Shown here piece by piece: positions 60,185 to 64,000 of a stretch of 64,000 bases of DNA (position 1 is its first letter; each line of letters begins with the position of its first letter). The notes below the pieces were generated by a model, which did no database searches, was not told where the DNA came from, and saw nothing but the letters and a program-made list of their open reading frames with translations. Source of the DNA: Bacteroidales bacterium UBA6428 (GTDB lineage Bacteria; Bacteroidota; Bacteroidia; Bacteroidales; UBA932); NCBI GenBank assembly GCA_002437305.1, contig DJOW01000017.1:23035-87034 (forward strand), given 5' to 3'. Position numbers and translations under genes: made by a program.

Positions 60185-61279
60185 TCAGAAACTCAAATAC
60201 AAACGCCCCACAAGGTCGGTAAAAAGAATTTTCTGGTTCACATTCCTGTCAATCAGCATCCGCGCCCTGTCCAGGCACGATGCGGCCTTCCTGGGGAAGG
60301 TCTTCCTGCAATTTGAGGCGAGCCGGGAGAAGAACTCCTTTTCCTCCTCGGGAATCCCGGCCAGCTGAGACAGGTCCTGCTGAACGAGGAACACTTTGCG
60401 AAGGCATCCACCCGCAAATTTACAAAAAGCTTTCTGGTTTTCACGCGATGGCAGCGCGGCCATCGCATCACCACTGGCCAAAGCTGAGGAAAGGTCCTTC
60501 GCGGCAAGAGCGTCCATAAGACTCGCGAATATCTCCATGTCGCGCTGATAATCCTCGTTGCCAGACAGATAATGCAGAGCCTCCCCGACACTGCCGCCCG
60601 CGATTGACGCGGCATCCGAAGCCTCATCGGGGGTCTTGCCGAAGCAGGAAGTCAGAATGCCGACTATCTCATTTTTCGAATATGGCAAGACACGTAACGC
60701 CTGGCATCTTGACGTGATGGTCTGCAACACTTTCTCAGGCGCATGGGTGATCATGATGAACAATGTCTTCTCAGGTGGCTCCTCAATGGCCTTGAGAAGC
60801 CTGTTCGCTGACGCGGCGTTCATCTTTTCGGGAAGATAGACCACAACGGCCTTCCATCCTCCCTCCACGGACGTCAGCCACACGGTCTCCAGAATCTCCT
60901 TTGCCTCGGCGTTGTTGATTCCGGCCTGCTTGCCCTCGATCCCGAAAGCGGAGCTCACCTCCGACTCCAAGGCGTACGGATTGCCGGTCATCAATTTCCG
61001 CCAATATTCCAGAAACAGCTCAGCCCTGAGATTCTCGACTTTCTCAGTGACTTTCGAGCCGTTGGCGACCGGATAGACATAATGCACGTCAGGGTGGATC
61101 AATCCGCAGACCTTATGCTCATCTCCAAGAACGCGGCTCAGGAATGCCAAGGCCAGGGCCATCGCCCCGCAGCCGTCATTCTCATAAAGCAACAGGGCCT
61201 GAGGAATGCGCCCGCTTTCGGCCATTCCCTTCAACGCCCTGACGGCATCTTGATTCCCTATGATCCCATCAAGATTCAT
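60185..61279 (-). CDS. holB: DNA polymerase III delta-prime subunit
   Basis: 364 residues. AAA-type clamp-loader fold: IIGNQDAVRALKGMAESGRI, then a P-loop relic YENDGCGAMALALAFL without the Lys-Ser/Thr, as usual in delta-prime, a sensor segment NRLLKAIEEPPEKTLFIMIT and SRCQALRVLPYS. It opens the sliding clamp with the tau and delta subunits. Its start overlaps the polyprenyl synthase stop by four bases. Confidence 0.88.
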   Translation of the reverse strand: MNLDGIIGNQDAVRALKGMAESGRIPQALLLYENDGCGAMALALAFLSRVLGDEHKVCGLIHPDVHYVYPVANGSKVTEKVENLRAELFLEYWRKLMTGNPYALESEVSSAFGIEGKQAGINNAEAKEILETVWLTSVEGGWKAVVVYLPEKMNAASANRLLKAIEEPPEKTLFIMITHAPEKVLQTITSRCQALRVLPYSKNEIVGILTSCFGKTPDEASDAASIAGGSVGEALHYLSGNEDYQRDMEIFASLMDALAAKDLSSALASGDAMAALPSRENQKAFCKFAGGCLRKVFLVQQDLSQLAGIPEEEKEFFSRLASNCRKTFPRKAASCLDRARMLIDRNVNQKILFTDLVGRLYLSF

Positions 61280-62259
61280 TTGTCCCTGTAGGCTGTGAAA
61301 CCTGCGATCTTCACAAGATAATCCTTTTCCCTCGAATCCGGAAGCACGGCAAGTGAGCCGACCGCCTTCGCGACATATTCATCAAGCCTGGAGACGGCAT
61401 ACTCAATACCGTTGCACTCTTTGACAAAAGAGACAATAGCATCCTTGTACTCAAGGCGTTCCTGCACCTTCAGAAGCATATTCCTTATCTGGGAAGCCCG
61501 CTCGCACGGCGCGGAGGCAAGAGCGCCCAGAAGCGGCAGGGTTATCTTTCGCTCCTCAAGGTCGATGCCGACAGGCTTGCCGATTTTCTTCCCTCCCGCG
61601 TAATCGAATATGTCGTCCTTGATCTGGAAAGCGATCCCCAGAGAGACAGCGTAGCTTCTCACGGCCTCCTTCCACGCGCACGGCGCGTTCACCGAGATCG
61701 CAGCCGAGACACAGGCAGATTCAAACAAAGAGGCGGTCTTGCTGTAGATTATGCGGAAATAATCCTTTTCCTCTGTGTCGCCGCTTGAAGCCTTCTGCAA
61801 CTGAAGCATCTCCCCCTCGGCAAGACTGCTGAGGGTCTTTGAGAATATCCTGATGACCTCATTGCCGTGAGCGGAGGACGCGAGAATGTTTTCCATCGCC
61901 TTGACAAGCCAATAATCTCCTAAAAGCACGGATGCCGGGCCTCCAAGAACCGCCATGACAGTCGGGACTCCGCGCCTTTCGCAGCTTCCGTCGGCGACAT
62001 CATCGTGAAGGAGGGTGGCGTTGTGCAGAAGCTCCGACGCGGCGGCGTAACGGACACTGTCGCCGTTGGCGATTCCGCCTCCGCATGCCCTGGCCACCAG
62101 CAAGGAAACGATCGGACGCAGCTGCTTTCCGCTGTGCTCAAGGATCGCCTCGTTCGTAGCGTTCAGCAGGCCGATGTCACTTCTGAGGGACGAGCGGATC
62201 AGCCCGTCCGTCTCTTTCCAGTCCTTTCCAAGGAATTCCTTTATCTCGTCGAGAGTCAT
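61276..62259 (-). CDS. Polyprenyl diphosphate synthase
   Basis: 327 residues. First aspartate-rich motif LLHDDVADGSCERRG and second QIKDDIFDYAGGKKIGKPVG; GKQLRPIVSLLVARA and GDYWLVKAM are also typical. It makes the long prenyl diphosphate for menaquinone (octaprenyl type) from shorter units; chain length is not readable. Four-base overlap with holB downstream. Confidence 0.93.
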   Translation of the reverse strand: MTLDEIKEFLGKDWKETDGLIRSSLRSDIGLLNATNEAILEHSGKQLRPIVSLLVARACGGGIANGDSVRYAAASELLHNATLLHDDVADGSCERRGVPTVMAVLGGPASVLLGDYWLVKAMENILASSAHGNEVIRIFSKTLSSLAEGEMLQLQKASSGDTEEKDYFRIIYSKTASLFESACVSAAISVNAPCAWKEAVRSYAVSLGIAFQIKDDIFDYAGGKKIGKPVGIDLEERKITLPLLGALASAPCERASQIRNMLLKVQERLEYKDAIVSFVKECNGIEYAVSRLDEYVAKAVGSLAVLPDSREKDYLVKIAGFTAYRDK

Positions 62260-62274
62260 CAGTCTTTCAGTTTA

Positions 62275-62823
62275 TCAGTCAAGGTGCCCGACCAACTCGC
62301 TGACCGTGTCCGGGAACCCGATCAGCCCTCTGGAACGCGCGTCAAGCATTCCGGTCTTCACATAGTGATCCAGAAGATCCATCAACGGGTTGTAGAATCC
62401 ATCAAGGTTCAGCGCGTAGATCTTCCCGCCATATTTGCCAAGTTTCGCGAGGGTCAAGGTTCCGATCACCTCATCCAGAGTGCCGATCCCTCCGGGAAGC
62501 GCGATGGCGGCGCTTGTTCCCTCACGCATTTTTTCCTTGCGCTCGGCCATCGTGTCCGTCCAGATCACCTTGTCAAGTCCGGGGAACTTGTACTGCTCCA
62601 TAAAGCGTGGCAGAATCCCTATGTGACGGCCACCGCAACGGGCGACCTCGTCTCCGATCGCACCCATCGTGCCCTTGAAGGCGCCACCGGAGACTATCGT
62701 GTAGCCAAGCGAACAAGCCGCGCGTGTAAGTTCCCGCGCAGCCTGGTTGTATTTTTGGTCAATGTCGTAGCTTGACGAACAGTAGATGACTATCTTTCGT
62801 TCCTCGGACATCTGCCTAGCCAT
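62275..62823 (-). CDS. LOG-family (cytokinin-activating/lysine-decarboxylase-like) protein
   Basis: 182 residues from ATG 62,823, which overlaps the barrel gene stop by one base (TAATG); ATG 62,811 also fits. IVSGGAFKGTMGAIGDEVAR near 38 and the hallmark PGGIGTLDEVIGTLTLAKLG near 108. Known members release nucleobases from nucleotide monophosphates (phosphoribohydrolase). The physiological substrate in Bacteroidales is unknown. Confidence 0.9.
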   Translation of the reverse strand: MARQMSEERKIVIYCSSSYDIDQKYNQAARELTRAACSLGYTIVSGGAFKGTMGAIGDEVARCGGRHIGILPRFMEQYKFPGLDKVIWTDTMAERKEKMREGTSAAIALPGGIGTLDEVIGTLTLAKLGKYGGKIYALNLDGFYNPLMDLLDHYVKTGMLDARSRGLIGFPDTVSELVGHLD

Positions 62824-63470
62824 TAAAAGAACAAAGCGGCAGAAACCATGATCCCGTTGAAGTTGTTGCCTTTGTTGACAAGATCTCTCACCGTGTCGCT
62901 AGCCGCATCCTTAAAATTGCCGCCCTTGTCATAGATGTCTCCAAAGTTCCAGAAATATTTAAAGGAGAGCTGGAGCTTCCAGACCTCGAGTCCCGCACCG
63001 AGACCAAGGCCATACTCGAATTTCTTGAGACTGTCCTTCAAGCCATCAGCCAGGATTCCTTCAGTGTTCTGTCCCAAACGGTAGCCCACAAAAGGCTCAG
63101 CAAAGACGTAAGGGCGGAAAGCCAAAAGATCCGGCCCCCATTGGATCTGGACCGGAACCTCAAGATAGCCCACCTTCGTCTCGAAAGAGCCGACAGTCTC
63201 AGGAATTTCCTTCCATTTGTCGGCGGAGAGTCCTTTCACCTGATAAAGGACAGACGGTTGGATGGCGAAACCTGCGAAAAGAGGAATTTCAGCCGTGAGT
63301 CCGACATGGTACAATGACACGGACTTGTTGTCCACATCCTTGATAGAGGTTGAAGAGGAGGTGAATCCACCCATGACGCCGACTCTCGTCGAAAGGAAAG
63401 ATCTGGCAGACAAATCTGTGCAAAGCGAGATGGCAGCCACGACAACGGCCACAATCAATGATTTTTTCAT
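62823..63470 (-). CDS. PorT-like outer membrane beta-barrel protein
   Basis: 215 residues. Signal peptide MKKSLIVAVVVAAISLCTDLSA, then alternating strands (VGVMGGFTSSSTSIKDV, VSLYHVGLTAEIPLFAGFAI, YVFAEPFVGYRLGQN, LGLGAGLEVWKLQLSFKYFW) and the terminal ALFF that ends in Phe. The length suits eight strands. It has short spacing to trxA (21 bases) and overlaps the LOG gene by one base. Role unknown. Confidence 0.82.
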   Translation of the reverse strand: MKKSLIVAVVVAAISLCTDLSARSFLSTRVGVMGGFTSSSTSIKDVDNKSVSLYHVGLTAEIPLFAGFAIQPSVLYQVKGLSADKWKEIPETVGSFETKVGYLEVPVQIQWGPDLLAFRPYVFAEPFVGYRLGQNTEGILADGLKDSLKKFEYGLGLGAGLEVWKLQLSFKYFWNFGDIYDKGGNFKDAASDTVRDLVNKGNNFNGIMVSAALFF

Positions 63471-63491
63471 AACTTTCTTTCTTTATGATTA

Positions 63492-63806
63492 TTAGACAAT
63501 AGCATCCAACTTTGCGGTTATTTCCGCTTTTGGCACATTGCCGACAAGTTTGTCGACCACCTGCCCACCCTTGAAGAAAAGAAGAGTAGGGATATTCCTG
63601 ATGCCGTACCTCTCGGCGATGTCCTCGCAATCGTCCACATTGCACTTTGCCACAGTTGCCTTGCCTTCATATTCAGAGGCGACTGTCTCTACAGTCGGCG
63701 CCAGCATCCGGCACGGGCCGCACCAGGTCGCCCAAAAGTCAACAAGGACAGGTTTGCCGCCGGAGAGAATCTCCGCGAAATTTTCGTTAGTGACTATCTT
63801 TTCCAT
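63492..63806 (-). CDS. trxA: Thioredoxin
   Basis: 104 residues, normal length, with the active site WATWCGPCRM and cis-Pro in RNIPTLLFFKGGQ. It reduces protein disulfides in the cytosol. It has its own promoter (63,861-63,868). Confidence 0.96.
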   Translation of the reverse strand: MEKIVTNENFAEILSGGKPVLVDFWATWCGPCRMLAPTVETVASEYEGKATVAKCNVDDCEDIAERYGIRNIPTLLFFKGGQVVDKLVGNVPKAEITAKLDAIV

Positions 63807-63860
63807 ATTTTATAAATATTAAAATGTCCGGGACGGCAACCGCAATTACCGTTCCAGACA

Positions 63861-63868
63861 CAAAGATA
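63861..63868 (-). promoter_or_regulatory. Promoter -7 element of trxA
   Basis: Minus strand TATCTTTG, a full match to TAnnTTTG, 54 bases before the trxA ATG. Confidence 0.65.
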
Positions 63869-63886
63869 ACAAATTCGGCGGAAATT

Positions 63887-64000
63887 TTACAGAACCTGCT
63901 CAATGTTCCAGACAAAAGCACGGAGCCCCAGATCCTTGTAGGTCTTGTCCTTCTGCCGGAGAGCATCCATGATCGGAGTGACCTTGTCGTCAGGGACAAT
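63887..64000 (-). CDS. C-terminal end of an unidentified protein, cut by window edge
   Basis: Only the last 37 residues are visible (IVPDDKVTPIMDALRQKDKT, then YKDLGLRAFVWNIEQVL) and the stop at 63,887-63,889. The segment recalls the C-terminus of a small PII-like protein of Bacteroidales, but this is too short to name a function. Confidence 0.6.
   Translation of the reverse strand: MVPDDKVTPIMDALRQKDKTYKDLGLRAFVWNIEQVL

Noticed and set aside
1..64000. Prophage, insertion sequence or integrative element
   Set aside because: No transposase, integrase, phage structural gene or terminal repeats were seen; gene content is housekeeping plus the pigment cluster.

Overview
The window comes from a member of the Bacteroidales (phylum Bacteroidota) of middling GC content. 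This rests on the repeated -7 promoter element TAnnTTTG, a GldH lipoprotein, the ATP synthase order D-C-B-E-F-H-A-G with a signal peptide on subunit a, an Rnf operon headed by an RseC-like gene, OmpA and PorT-like barrels, and an aryl-polyene/flexirubin-type pigment cluster. Genus cannot be fixed by reading alone. No prophage, insertion sequence, CRISPR array or plasmid function is visible; it looks like chromosome.

Layout. 1-17,666 (almost all minus strand): an aryl-polyene-type cluster, read leftwards from a tyrosine ammonia-lyase (17,666) through an O-methyltransferase, an acyl carrier protein (ACP), an LpxL-like acyltransferase, a hotdog-ketosynthase fusion, a ketosynthase-like fragment, a second ACP, a ketosynthase with its Cys-less partner, a small DMT membrane protein, a LolA-like carrier, a secreted protein, a hotdog-glycosyltransferase fusion, an MMPL exporter fused to an acyltransferase and a methyltransferase remnant, and an esterase. 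A STAS-like gene on the other strand splits off an adenylating ligase and a second acyltransferase that leaves the window. The inferred flow is tyrosine to 4-coumarate, activation onto ACP, polyene extension, O-methylation, attachment to a lipid and transfer to the outer membrane. No ketoreductase or phosphopantetheinyl transferase is visible.

17,823-30,146 (minus): an outer membrane barrel, then one near-continuous gene string: two M23 peptidases, MerR, Nif3, a zinc-ribbon coiled coil, DnaB, a DUF3108 protein, an RseC-like protein and RnfB-C-D-G-E-A. 30,276-39,501 (plus): alaS, an LptG-like permease joined in frame to methionyl-tRNA formyltransferase, thiamine pyrophosphokinase, a membrane iron-sulfur protein carrying a repeat-derived segment, and an exported aldo/keto reductase. 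Then tRNA-Ser(GGA), an Ig-like lipoprotein, two doubtful ORFs and a DUF1343 (NamZ-like) enzyme. 43,251-50,106 (minus): the full ATP synthase operon. 50,276-55,301: enolase, OmpA, amylomaltase. 55,480-56,754 (plus): a U32 peptidase. 56,755-57,560 has no protein gene but holds a structured RNA candidate of about 258 nt on the minus strand. 57,561-64,000 (minus): trmB, gldH, a PSP1/RicT-like gene, holB, polyprenyl synthase, a LOG-family protein, an outer membrane barrel, trxA and the end of another gene.

The most notable unexplained signals are palindromic REP-like repeats lying in frame inside several proteins, the insulated structured RNA at 56,862-57,119, a possible sigma-54-driven small RNA at 41,487-41,621, the permease-formyltransferase fusion, and a strong excess of the word GAATAT on both strands and in all codon phases.
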